NCBI GenBank assembly: GCA_017999015.1
Contig: JAGOBZ010000172.1
Coordinates: 1-6,948 of the forward strand
Direction of reading: 5' to 3'
Source: Kiritimatiellia bacterium
Lineage (GTDB): Bacteria; Verrucomicrobiota; Kiritimatiellia; RFP12; UBA1067
DNA length: 6,948 bases
Position 1 is the first letter of the stretch. Every line of letters starts with the position of its first letter. The position numbers and the translations under genes were made by a program. A model generated the notes under the pieces. It saw only the letters and a list, made by a program, of their open reading frames with translations. It did not search any database and was not told where the DNA came from. Of this stretch, positions 1 to 6,948 are shown one piece after another.

Positions 1-480
1 GCCCTGCGCATCGTACCCTCGGACCCCGCCAAACGTGCCCGCGTCGCCGTGCAGACCCACCGCCTCGACATGAACGTTCAGTTGATCGCGCCCAAGGGGT
101 TTGAGACCACCAGCGGCTGGACGCGGGGCACCCTGGCCCTGAACCATCCGGACAACGACATCCAAGGCACGCTCGCGCTCGATAGGGGTAACAGCGTAGA
201 GGTCGCCTTCCTCGCCCCCAACGGCACGCCCAACCCCCTTGGATCCTGCACCACCGTCAACTTCGTCAACCCGCTCGACAGCGGCATCTACTCGCGGCTG
301 CGCGTCTCCGGCGCCTCCGCGTCCTCCACCGACAAGACGTTCACCGTCGACAAAGACCGGGCCATCATTGAAAACGCCGGGACCGGCACGCTCACCCTCA
401 CAGGCGACATGACCGGTGCGGGCACGTTTGTCTTCGAAGTGTCCGGCCCCGTCGAATTTTCCGGCGTCCGTTCCGGCACC
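1..480 (+). other. Beta-strand passenger segment before the first PATR unit
   Basis: Residues 1-160. The segment has short beta-rung motifs: GTLAL at residues 43-47 and 56-60, and GTLTLTG at 129-135. Strands and Gly/Asn turns alternate throughout, which fits a right-handed beta-helix passenger. The stretch at 105-125 (ASASSTDKTFTVDKD) looks like a turn-rich insertion. I recognise no separate domain, and the first 30 residues could belong to a module that starts upstream of the window. Confidence 0.5.
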
Positions 481-3400
481 GGCGGCCTCACCAAGACCGG
501 CGCAGGCACCCTCACCCTGACGGCGGCCAACACCTATACAGGAACAACCACACTCGAGGGCGGTACGCTCGCCCTCCCAGCCGGCGCGGCCCTTGGTTCC
601 GGCACGCTCGCTCTCGCGGGCGGCACGCTCGCCCTCAACCCCGCCGCCACGGACAGCTACACCCTGTCCCTCCCGGCCGTCACGTTGACGGCTCCCTCCC
701 TGCTGACCGTGCCGGCCGCCGCCACATCGTCATCGGTCACACTGGGAGCACTTACCCTCAACGGCAACGTGCTCGCCGTCAGCGCCCCGTCGGCCGGCAC
801 CGCCGCGAACCGCATCTTCATCACCGGCCTCGCCGACGGCCCCGTCAACGGGATCATCCTCAACGGCGGGCCCGCCACCTACAGCGCCGCCGCCGGCCTC
901 GCGCCGCGCACGTTGCCCTCGGTCCCCGTGACGGACGACACGTTGCCGGACTCCGCCGGCTCCGCCGCGACCGCCGACACCGCGCCGGCCGGCGACTTCT
1001 CCATCGCCGCCTCCCTGACAACGCTCGGCCAGTTCAGCTACACGGCCGCCACCCCCGCAACACTGGATCTGGGCGGCGGTATCCTCGCCCTCGACTACCT
1101 CAACGCCTCGCCGTCCTCGCTGGCCGTCATCAACGGCACGCTCACCGCATCAGGTGCAACCGCCGACATCGTCTACCCCGGTCTGCGCACCGTCAACATT
1201 GTCCCGCTCACCTCGGACGCGGCGACCGGCCTCTCCACCTCCAAGACCTACTCACACCTCATCGACTTCGGCAACCAGTCCCCCGCCACCATCAACGGCG
1301 TGGCCTTCATCCAAGGCGCGGCCAACGGCACCGGCACCGGCTATTCCGGGTTCCCCAACGGCAACTGGTACGACGGTTTCAACTCCTGGACCAACACGCT
1401 CCCGCCGGAGACCTGCTCCGGTCTGCGGCAGCTTCTCCGCGACATGAACTACGCCGGCAACTGGACCGGCCAGCTCACCGGGCTCACCCCCGGCGCGATC
1501 TATGAGGTCACCCTTTATTTCCGCGCCTGGGACGCGCCGCCCTCGACCCAGGAGCGCCGCTGCCTCTATCAGTTCTACTCAACCTCCGCCTCGCTCGCGG
1601 ACACGGCCATCGTCTACGCGAGCCAGCCCAACTCCGCCAACGCGCTCGTCTACCGCTACATGGCCCCGGCCAGCGGCACTCTCAAAATCGCCGTCAGCGC
1701 GGTCGCGACCTCCGGCAATGTCCAGAGCGGCTGTTTCGGCCTCTCGAACGAGCGGCTCGCCGCCTCCGCGGGAACCCTGCCCGCGTCCGGCTCCCTCGCG
1801 CTCTCCGGCCCCCTCAGCATTTCCGCCGCCCTCGCAGACAACGGCGTGCCCACCGCGCTGACTGTCTCAGGAACCGACGCGATCGCGCTCTCAGGCCCGG
1901 TCTCCCTGACCGGCTCCACCCGCCTCGATGCGCCGCTCACGCTCACACCCGCCGCAACGGTCACGCAAGCCTTCAACGGCCCCGTCACGGGCCCTGCGTC
2001 ACTGACCCATAATGGCGCGGGCCGGGCCATCCTCAACACGGCCAATCCCGCCTTCACCGGCCCGGTAATTGTCTCCAACGGCGTCCTCGAAATCGGCCAC
2101 TCCCAGTCGCTCGGGTCATCCATCAAACCGGACGTGACCGTCGCTGAGGGCGGCGCGCTTGCCGTCGGCCAAGTCCCCAATAACACGATCACCCTCGCCA
2201 AGACCGTCACGATCGCCGGCAGCGGGCCGGACGGTCTCGGCGCCCTGCGCATGGATTACGACGCCCAACAGGTCAACGCCTTCAAATCCGTCGCGCTCAC
2301 GGATGATGCCGCCGTCGGCGGCAGCGGTCCGACCCCGCTCCCTTACAACGGCTCCCGCGGCCGCTTCGACGTCCGCAACGGCACGCTCGATTTCGGCGGC
2401 CACACGCTGAGCAAAGTCGGCTCCAGTTCGTTTATCATCACCTCTACCAAAGCCACAGGCGTGCCCCTCGGCACGGCCCTCAACATTCAAAGCGGCGTCC
2501 TCGGACTCGAAGGCGCCACCGACCTCGGAGGTTCGTCCGCGAACACGGCATCCGTCGCCGAAGGCGCGGTCTTCGACCTCTACAACCTTGTCCCGCCCGT
2601 CAACTGGACCCTGGCCCTCGCGAACGGCTCGCGCCTCTCCGTCCGTTCAGGCGCAACCAACCACAACGTCTGGGCCGGCCCCGTCACCCTCGCGGCAGGA
2701 CAGGCCATCCTCGACGGGCAGAATTCATACTCGCACCACACCCTCGCGGGCGAGATCTCCGGCTCCGGCGGGCTCCTCAAATCCCTCGGCGGCTACACCT
2801 ACCTGCGCAATCCCGCCAACACCTACGCCGGCCTCACCACCGTCACCAACTCGCTGCTCCACGCCTACGCGCCCGGTTCCGTCCCGAACGTCTTCGACTC
2901 TCTGACGGTCTCAGGCAACGGTGAGTTTGCCGTCCGCAACGCCGCCGACGGCTGGTCGCTCGGGCAGGTTGAGGCGCTCGCCTCATCGGGCGCCTTTACA
3001 TCCCGTACCGCTTATCTCGGCATCGACACGGCCGAAGCCGACCTCACCTACACCGCCGACTGGCCCGCCACCGGCCTCTCCAAGCTCGGCCCCTACGCCC
3101 TCACGCTCACCGGTGACTGGCCTGTCACAGGTCCCATCCGCGTCCACGACGGCACGCTCGACCTCACTGACTTCAACGGCGGCAGCCTCGATCTCGGCAC
3201 TTACGGCATACAGGTCGGCTTCGATAACTGGGCCGCCTCCTGCGGCCTCCTCCCGCTCTCCGGCAGCACCGCCATCACCACCGTCGACAACGGCTACAAC
3301 CGCGCCCAGCCCGCCATCGGCGTCGGCACCCTCGGCTCCTCACGCGGCGTCCTGACGCTCGGCGACAACGCCTTCATCCAGGGCCGCCTGCACGTCGGCC

Positions 3401-6400
3401 GCGACGGCACCTCGGCCGGCGCGGTCTACCAGACCGGCGGCGTCTTCCTCAACACCGGCGGGGCCGCCGCCGACGGACGCATCGGCGAATCCGGCTTCGG
3501 CTATTACGAAATTTCCGGCGGTGCACTCACCAACAAGGGCTACACCCAGCTCTCGCACAACACCTCCGCCTACGGCACCCTCCGCGTCAAAGGCGAAGGC
3601 CAGGTCGTCTTCAACTCCGGCACCGTGGCGGCCCAAGGCACAGGCGGCGACAATCCCGCCGCCTATTACAACGGCACCCTCGGCACCCGTGCCGGCTACG
3701 GCCACTTCCACCTCTCCGGCAACGGCACCCTCGACACCGGATCGGCCAGGCTCGAACTCGGTATGTGGACGGATGTCAACTCCTACAACAACGGCTGGGG
3801 GTTCCTCACCCTTGAGGAAAACGCCCGCGTGTCGGCCAACACCGTGACCCTCGCCAACCGCAATAGCTCCCCGCTGGCGGTCGTCACCCTCAAGGGCGGC
3901 GTGCTCGACACCAAGTATCTCCAGAAGGGCGGCAACAACAACTCGGCCAACACCGCACAGGCTGCCATCAACTTCGACGGCGGCACCCTCTCCGTACGCG
4001 AGACCGGCTCGCCCGTGCGCACTGGCGCGAACAACGCGCCCGCCATCCTGACCGTCCATTCCGGCGGCGCGGTCATCGATACGCCTGTCGGCATCGGCGC
4101 CACGCTCGATCTCCCGCTGACCCCGGCCGGCACAGGCGTCGCGTTCATCGAGGTCAACGCGCAAGGTTCCGGTTACATCGCGCCGCCCGCCGTCCTCATT
4201 ACCGGCGGCGGGGGCACCGGCGCGGTCGCCGAGGCCGTCCTCAGCGACGGCAAGGTCACCGGGGTCCGCATGCTTTCACACGGCACGGGCTACACCTCCG
4301 ACCCATCCGTTTCCCTCAACGGCGGCGGCCCGCTCTCCGGCGCCAGCATCCGCAGAACCACTCGCGGTATCCCCGAGACACTTGACGGCGGCCTCACCAA
4401 GACCGGTGCAGGCACCCTCACCCTTACCGCCCCCAACACCTACCGCGGTCCGACCACCCTCGCGGGTGGTACCCTCATTTCTGCTCACGACGAGGCCCTG
4501 CCCGACGGCTCTGACCTTATTCTCGCGGGCGGCATGCTGGTTCTCAGCGGCGGCGCCCACACGAACCGCTCCACGCGCGTCACAGGCAGCGGTGCGCTGA
4601 CCAGTGGCTCGCTGGCCACCACGTCGCTCGTCAAGGACGGGGAAGGCATCTTCGACCTCTCGACGCGCATCACCCCGCGCGCCGACGATCTGACCGCCGC
4701 CATCCGTGCCGCCAAAGTCCCGGGCCTGCGCGAGTACCGCCTGAACGGCGCCAGCGTCAATACGAACGCGCTGAGCACCGCCGCCTTCGGCCCCGTCGTC
4801 CAGCTCTCCACCCGAGCGCTCCTCGGCAACGCCAGCTCCTCCAGCGGCGGCGCGACCGTCAACGGTGCCTGGTGGCCTGACAACTCCGTCTATGTCTACA
4901 CCGGCTATCTCTGGAACAAAGAGACGACCAACGTCACCTGGACGTTCCTGCAGAACATGGACGACACCTTCCTGATGCGCCTCGACGGCAACGTCATCCT
5001 CAACAAGGGCTTCACCTCGATTCTGCCCTACCGCACCACCGCCAATGCCGGCACCCACTGCACCGTCACCCTCTCGCCCGGCCCGCACGCCATCGAGATC
5101 CGCGCCGGACAGGGCGGCGGCGGCGTCGGCGGCTACTGGACCAAGTCCGACGGCTCCCGTCCGGCCTGGGGCATCGACCGCCTCGCCCGCGACACGGTCA
5201 ACGTGGAGTACTGCGAGTTCATCGCCGACCCCGGCGACGGCTCCCTCTTCACCGTCAACAATCCGTACGACGACCTCGGCATCGCGTTTGAGCCGGTTTC
5301 CACGGTCGTCCCGACGCTCCCCGCCGATGTCGCAGCCGGCGTGGGCGACCTCGCCAAGGGCTTCTCTCTCGTCTATGCGGGCTCGATTCCCACGGTTTCC
5401 GACACCATCCTGAACGACTCCTTCTGGAGCGTCAAGAACCTCGGCAGTTCCAACCGCTTCGACCGTGTGGCCTATGTCATGGCCCTCGAACACCCTACCT
5501 ACGGGCGTCAATGGGTCTGGGCCTCTTTCGAGGCGCCCTTCACCGACCGCACCAAACTGGCCTTCCCGATCACATCCAAGCGGATGTGCTTCCAGAAACG
5601 CGTGAGCCACCTCACGGTTCGCGCCAGCGCCAACGCCAACGTCACGCCCGTGGATGACGTGGACACCGGCAACATCGAATGGTACCCCAACGATTACAAT
5701 AACGCGCTCCCGGTCGACAACGCCTTCGACCGCGGTTATGTCGGCAACGGTTCGATTTATGATTTCGACGACCGGAACAGCGGAAGCGACGGCACCTTCT
5801 ATGGCAACGCCGCCGGTTACGCCTGTTTCCAAGTCCACAACTTCGGCCTGAACCAGACCCTCTTCGCGGTCAACCACTTCGGTCGGACCGGATACAAGCC
5901 CTGCATCGGCATCGGCAACAAGCCCGGCGATTCCACCAATCTCGATTGGACCTTCACGGAAAACGCCACCGACTACACCGTCCGCGAACTCTACATCCTC
6001 ACGCGCGACGTGGCACCCGTGGTTGAGGAGGAGCCCGACGTGCAGGTCAACGAAGGCACGCTGCGCCTCGTCGACACCGGCGGCACGATGCCCGTGCCGG
6101 CTGACATCCGCACAAAGGTCGGCACCCTCGCCGACGGGTATGACATCGTCTACTACTCGCCGATCTCCACGAAGGCTACCGCCGCCTACAACGGCACGGC
6201 CTACGCCATCGACAACTCCGCCGCGACCGCGCCCTTCGACCGCGTGGCCTACTACCTCGAAATCCGCAAGACCGGCGAGAGCGAATCGCAATGGGTCTGG
6301 GTCTCCTTCAACGCCCACACCCAGGACCGGGCCAAGCTCGGTTACCCCAACCGCAACGGCGCCACCTTCATGTGGCAGCAGAAGGTCTTCAACATGGACG

Positions 6401-6948
6401 TGCGCTCCAACGTCGGCACCGTCACCGACGCCACCGGCGTCGACACCGGGAATCTCGAGATCTGGCCCTCGAACTACGGCACCGGCCTTACTCTTCCCGA
6501 CATCGGCGGCAGTTCCTCCGCGTTCGACTTCAACGATAACGGCGCCAGCGCCACTAGTATCGGTCACGGTTCCTTCCAGATCCACAACTGGGGCGCGCAG
6601 CAGGTGCTCTTCTCCATCTCCCATTGCGGCTCTTCAGGCAACGACATCGGACTGGGTATCGGCAACGACCCCAATCCGCCCGCCAACCAGACCACCGCCT
6701 ACGACTACACGTGGACCTACAACGCCGGAAGCTTCGACATCCGCAACCTCTACGTCTTCGTGCGCCCGGCGGTTGCCCCCGAGGACATCGGTCACCTGCT
6801 CGCCGACACGGACGTGAATCTCGCAGCCGGCGCGACGCTCGACCTCGGCGGCGCGACGCAGACCGTCCATTCCGTCACCGGCTCAGGAACCCTCTCCAAC
6901 GGCGTACTCGCCGCAGGCACGGTCCTCAGCCCCGCCGGCGACGGCACG
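1..6948 (+). CDS. Giant PATR-repeat surface/secreted protein, internal fragment (both ends outside the window)
   Basis: Frame 1 is open for all 2,316 codons, with neither a start nor a stop, so this is the interior of a larger gene. The translation is rich in Gly, Thr, Ala, Ser, Leu and Asn with only 11 Cys, as expected of an extracellular beta-rich protein. In order it holds: beta-strand passenger with a PATR unit (161-192), jelly-roll-like module (411-588), PATR-like passenger (600-1060), beta-helix block (1100-1320), GSGY repeat (1389-1443), second PATR unit (1463-1492), PA14-like module (1621-1750), a duplicated domain (1773-2007, 2032-2260) and a terminal beta-strand segment. PATR units are known from passengers of autotransporters and from very long proteins of PVC bacteria; they promote beta-helix folding. 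A role in surface adhesion or polysaccharide binding is inferred. No enzyme active site, membrane segment, signal peptide, beta-barrel or sorting signal is visible here. The reading frame is certain; the specific function is not. Confidence 0.93.
481..576 (+). repeat. Autotransporter-associated beta strand repeat (PATR), copy 1
   Basis: Residues 161-192 begin GGLTKTGAGTLTLTAANTYT and continue GTTTLEGGTLAL. This is the canonical PATR pattern: G-L-x-K-x-G-x-G-T-L-x-L-x-x-x-N-T-Y-x-G-x-T-x-x-x-x-G-T-L. The GTLAL rung recurs at 201-205 and 208-212, so the helix continues past the unit. The family is associated with beta-helical passengers of exported proteins. Bases 481-537 match 4387-4443 at 51 of 57 positions. 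Confidence 0.92.
661..1230 (+). other. Beta-rich passenger stretch without a recognised domain
   Basis: Residues 221-410 alternate hydrophobic strands with Ala/Gly/Thr/Pro-rich turns, for example SVTLGALTLNGNVLAV and ATLDLGGGILALDYLNASPS. A Pro/Asp/Ala-rich stretch at 301-331 (includes TDDTLPDSAGSAATADTAPA) is probably a flexible linker. The pattern NGGPATYSAAAGL at 288-300 resembles a motif I associate with PATR-bearing passengers, but that is recall only. Confidence 0.45.
1231..1764 (+). other. Jelly-roll-like module of carbohydrate-binding type
   Basis: Residues 411-588 look like a globular domain inserted in the passenger. It opens with SKTYSHLIDFG and TINGVAFIQG, then an aromatic, Asn/Gly-rich stretch (GFPNGNWYDGFNSWTN, 450-465). 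Next come a strand motif (LTGLTPGAIYEVTLYFRAWD, 492-511) and a closing GCFGLSNERL (577-586). The layout (strand, long loop, 'GLxPGxxYEVxLYxRxW', terminal strand) is that of beta-sandwich modules found next to PATR repeats in PVC bacteria. The module carries three of the protein's 11 cysteines (472, 521, 578). Sugar binding is inferred from fold type and exposed aromatics; no ligand can be named. An FN3-like or other beta-sandwich is the alternative. Confidence 0.5.
1999..2097 (+). repeat. Degenerate PATR-like unit
   Basis: Residues 667-699 read SLTHNGAGRAILNTANPAFT followed by GPVIVSNGVLEIG. They keep the PATR scaffold (SLTxxGAGxxxLxxxNxxFxGxxxVxNGxLxIG), but the usual Lys is His and the GTL turn is lost. 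The flanking strands at 600-660 (LSGPLSISAALAD, LSGPVSLTGSTRLDAPLTL) suggest a continuous beta-helix leading into it. Confidence 0.68.
2104..2766 (+). other. Passenger module with GPDGLGAL and VNWTLAL motifs
   Basis: Residues 702-922. Recognisable pieces in order are VTVAEGGALAVG (712-723), VTIAGSGPDGLGALRMDY (736-753), VALTDDAAVGG (765-775), RFDVRNGTLDFGGHTLSKVG (788-807), DLYNLVPPVNWTLAL (859-873) and NVWAGPVTLAAG (889-900). This order matches a passenger block I recall from PATR-bearing proteins of Kiritimatiellota-type bacteria. It probably forms successive beta-helix rungs and leads directly into the PATR-like unit at 923. Function is unknown beyond a structural role. Confidence 0.5.
2767..2865 (+). 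repeat. PATR-like unit in the GGLLK…NTYAGLTTV form
   Basis: Residues 923-955 read GGLLKSLGGYTYLRNPANTY followed by AGLTTVTNSLLHA. The Gly-Gly-Leu-x-Lys opening, the NTY-x-G turn and the TTV strand are kept. The GAGTLTL core is replaced by LGGYTYL. It follows the preceding passenger module without a gap. Confidence 0.75.
2881..3177 (+). repeat. Passenger segment ending in a third degenerate PATR-like unit
   Basis: Residues 961-1024 hold a segment with LTVSGNGEFAVRN (968-980) and a TAYLGIDTAEADLTY strand (1003-1017). Residues 1025-1059 (GLSKLGPYALTLTGDWPVTG, then PIRVHDGTLDLTDFN) keep the PATR outline: GLxKxGxxxLTLxGxxxxxGxxxVxxGTLxL. The NTY turn is replaced by DWPV. This is the most diverged unit that I still count. 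Confidence 0.62.
3298..3960 (+). other. Beta-helix block with repeated G-x-L/SGG rungs
   Basis: Residues 1100-1320 contain staggered rung-like phrases: RGVLTLGDNAFIQGRLHVG, GAVYQTGGVFLNTGG, GYYEISGGALTNKG, YGTLRVKGEGQVVFNSG, YGHFHLSGNGTLDTGSARLE, GFLTLEENARVSA and AVVTLKGGVLDTKYL. Each pairs a short strand with a Gly/Asn turn at an interval of roughly 20-40 residues, as in pectin-lyase-like beta-helices. Large aromatics (FGYYE, MWTDVNSYNNGWGF) stand out in the loops and could line a ligand groove. No pectinase-type catalytic triad is evident, so I read it as structural or binding rather than enzymatic. Confidence 0.55.
3961..4140 (+). other. Beta-strand connector with an LTVHSGGAVIDT motif
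   Basis: Residues 1321-1380 contain INFDGGTLSVRETG (1323-1336), APAILTVHSGGAVIDTPVGI (1346-1365) and ATLDLPLTPAGTGV (1367-1380). The 'VHxGGAVIDT' phrase commonly leads into GSGY-type repeats in PATR-bearing proteins, as it does here. It is most likely the last rungs of the preceding beta-helix. Confidence 0.45.
4141..4335 (+). repeat. Two-copy GSGY/GTGY glycine-rich repeat
   Basis: Residues 1389-1404 (GSGYIAPPAVLITGGG) are repeated as 1428-1443 (GTGYTSDPSVSLNGGG), a period of 39 residues. Between them lies GTGAVAEAVLSDGKVTGVRM, a strand-turn-strand element. The shared pattern is G-[ST]-G-Y-x-x-x-P-x-V-x-[IL]-x-G-G-G. Such repeats occur in bacterial and phage surface proteins. Two copies are enough for a small beta-sheet cap but say nothing certain about function. 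Confidence 0.75.
4387..4476 (+). repeat. Autotransporter-associated beta strand repeat (PATR), copy 2
   Basis: Residues 1463-1492 read GGLTKTGAGTLTLTAPNTYR followed by GPTTLAGGTLIS. The first 14 residues are identical to copy 1 at 161-174. It is followed by DLILAGGMLVLSGG (1505-1518), a further rung, and ALTSGSLATTSLVKDGEG (1533-1550), which leads out of the helix into the PA14-like module. Confidence 0.92.
4861..5250 (+). other. PA14-like beta-barrel module
   Basis: Residues 1621-1750 open with NGAWWPDNSVYVYTGYLWN. Then come the strand NVTWTFLQNMDDTFLMRLDG (1644-1663, with the DD and LDG pair), VILNKGF, and TVTLSPGPHAIEIRAGQGGG (1689-1708). The order 'sensor strand, DD, LxxDGxxVxxN, V-x-L-x-x-G-x-H-x-I-E-I-R' is the PA14-family outline. 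PA14 domains are known from glycosidases, adhesins and toxins and often bind sugars, in some cases through calcium held by the paired Asp. DD at 1654-1655 and D1662 would be the candidate ligands. The GQGGGGVGGYW loop is long and glycine-rich. The assignment is by eye; the region might instead belong to a PA14-related, unnamed family. Confidence 0.6.
5317..6021 (+). repeat. Tandem globular domain, copy 1 (FDRVAY/QWVW/VDTGN type)
   Basis: Residues 1773-2007. Landmarks are LPADVAAGVGDLAKGFSLVY (1773-1792), FDRVAY (1820-1825), QWVWASFEA (1837-1845), DRTKL (1849-1853), VDTGNIEWYPNDY (1887-1899), DFDD (1921-1924), FQVHNFG (1943-1949), GIGN (1970-1973), LDWTF (1981-1985) and VRELYILTR (1994-2002). 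These order-conserved motifs resemble a C-terminal domain I recall from PVC-bacterial proteins annotated as sialate O-acetylesterases and other exported proteins. I see no esterase Ser-His-Asp signature, so the domain is more likely accessory. The many conserved aromatics suggest a beta-sandwich with a binding face. Confidence 0.7.
6094..6780 (+). repeat. Tandem globular domain, copy 2
   Basis: Residues 2032-2260 align end to end with copy 1: VPADI (2032-2036), FDRVAYYLEI (2079-2088), QWVWVSFNA (2097-2105), DRAKL (2109-2113), VDTGNLEIWPSNY (2147-2159), DFND (2176-2179), FQIHNWG (2192-2198), GIGN (2219-2222), YTWTY (2236-2240) and IRNLYVFVRP (2247-2256). The spacing between copies stays at 249-260 residues across these landmarks. 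Only a short linker with EEEPDVQVNEG (2009-2019) separates them. Both copies keep all the landmark motifs, so both are probably folded and under selection. Confidence 0.75.
6808..6948 (+). other. Terminal passenger segment, cut by the window edge
   Basis: Residues 2270-2316 contain VNLAAGATLDLGGATQTVHS, GSGTLSNGVL and GTVLSPAGDGT. The sequence 'LDLGGxxQTVxxxxGSGTLxNGxLxxGTxLSPxGDG' is the usual phrase in PATR proteins just before a final C-terminal beta-rich region. By inference the gene ends within a few hundred codons to the right. Whether that end is a beta-barrel, a sorting tag or neither cannot be seen. Confidence 0.6.

Noticed and set aside
1656..2252. 198-codon open frame on the - strand
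   Set aside because: It lies antisense to the passenger, with Pro/Ala/Arg/Val-rich low-complexity translation and no motif; frame 1 encodes a PATR-like unit in the same stretch.
3298..3960. Possible pectate-lyase or polysaccharide-lyase active domain
   Set aside because: The beta-helix-like rungs suggested it, but I could not find a conserved cluster of catalytic Asp, Lys or Arg residues, and the region reads as passenger or stalk.
3340..4164. 274-codon open frame on the - strand
   Set aside because: It is also codon-aligned with and antisense to the beta-helix block, with the same Val/Gly/Ala/Glu-rich shadow composition and no recognisable motif.
4276..6624. 782-codon open frame on the - strand
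   Set aside because: It is codon-aligned with the real gene, so its length only reflects the absence of TTA, CTA and TCA codons in the GC-rich sense strand; it starts opposite a sense CAT codon and ends opposite a sense TCA. Its translation is a Val/Gly/Asp/Glu-rich low-complexity string with no domain, while the sense frame has clear motifs throughout.
5317..6780. Sialate O-acetylesterase or other esterase activity for the duplicated domains
   Set aside because: The resemblance is to accessory regions of proteins carrying that annotation; no GDS-type serine motif or matching Asp-His pair is visible in either copy.
6023..6817. 264-codon open frame on the + strand in another frame
   Set aside because: It overlaps the second tandem domain; its translation is Pro/Ser/Thr/Arg-rich, typical of a shifted reading of GC-rich codons, and the in-frame product aligns with copy 1 of the duplicated domain.

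Overview
The whole 6,948-base window is the interior of one very large protein-coding gene on the + strand. Reading from base 1, all 2,316 codons are open with no stop, so the start codon, signal peptide, C-terminus and stop all lie outside the window. There is no intergenic sequence, and I see no RNA gene, promoter, terminator, mobile element or CRISPR array. All other open frames are overlapping shadows. Residue numbers below count from base 1 (residue n begins at base 3n-2).

The product looks like a giant secreted or surface protein with an autotransporter-type beta-helix passenger. Two strong 'autotransporter-associated beta strand repeats' (PATR; TIGR02601/PF12951 type) lie at residues 161-192 and 1463-1492. 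Weaker PATR-like units lie near 667, 923 and 1025. Other modules sit between and after them: a jelly-roll-like domain of binding-module type (about 411-588), a repeat-rich beta-helix block (about 1100-1320), a short GSGY/GTGY tandem repeat (1389-1443), a PA14-like domain (about 1621-1750), and a tandem pair of related domains of about 230 residues (1773-2007 and 2032-2260). The window ends in a glycine-rich beta-strand segment (2270-2316) of the kind that usually comes shortly before the C-terminus in such proteins.

The DNA is GC-rich with a strong preference for C or G at third codon positions. Combined with the domain mix (PATR units plus PA14-like, jelly-roll and DRVAYY/QWVW-type domains), this suggests a bacterium of the PVC group, most likely Kiritimatiellota, Verrucomicrobiota or Lentisphaerota. 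That is inferred from memory of similar proteins, not from a search. A plausible role is binding to or recognising polysaccharides at the cell surface, with the PATR regions as an elongated stalk and the globular domains as binding heads. No catalytic site is evident, and the secretion route cannot be decided from this window.
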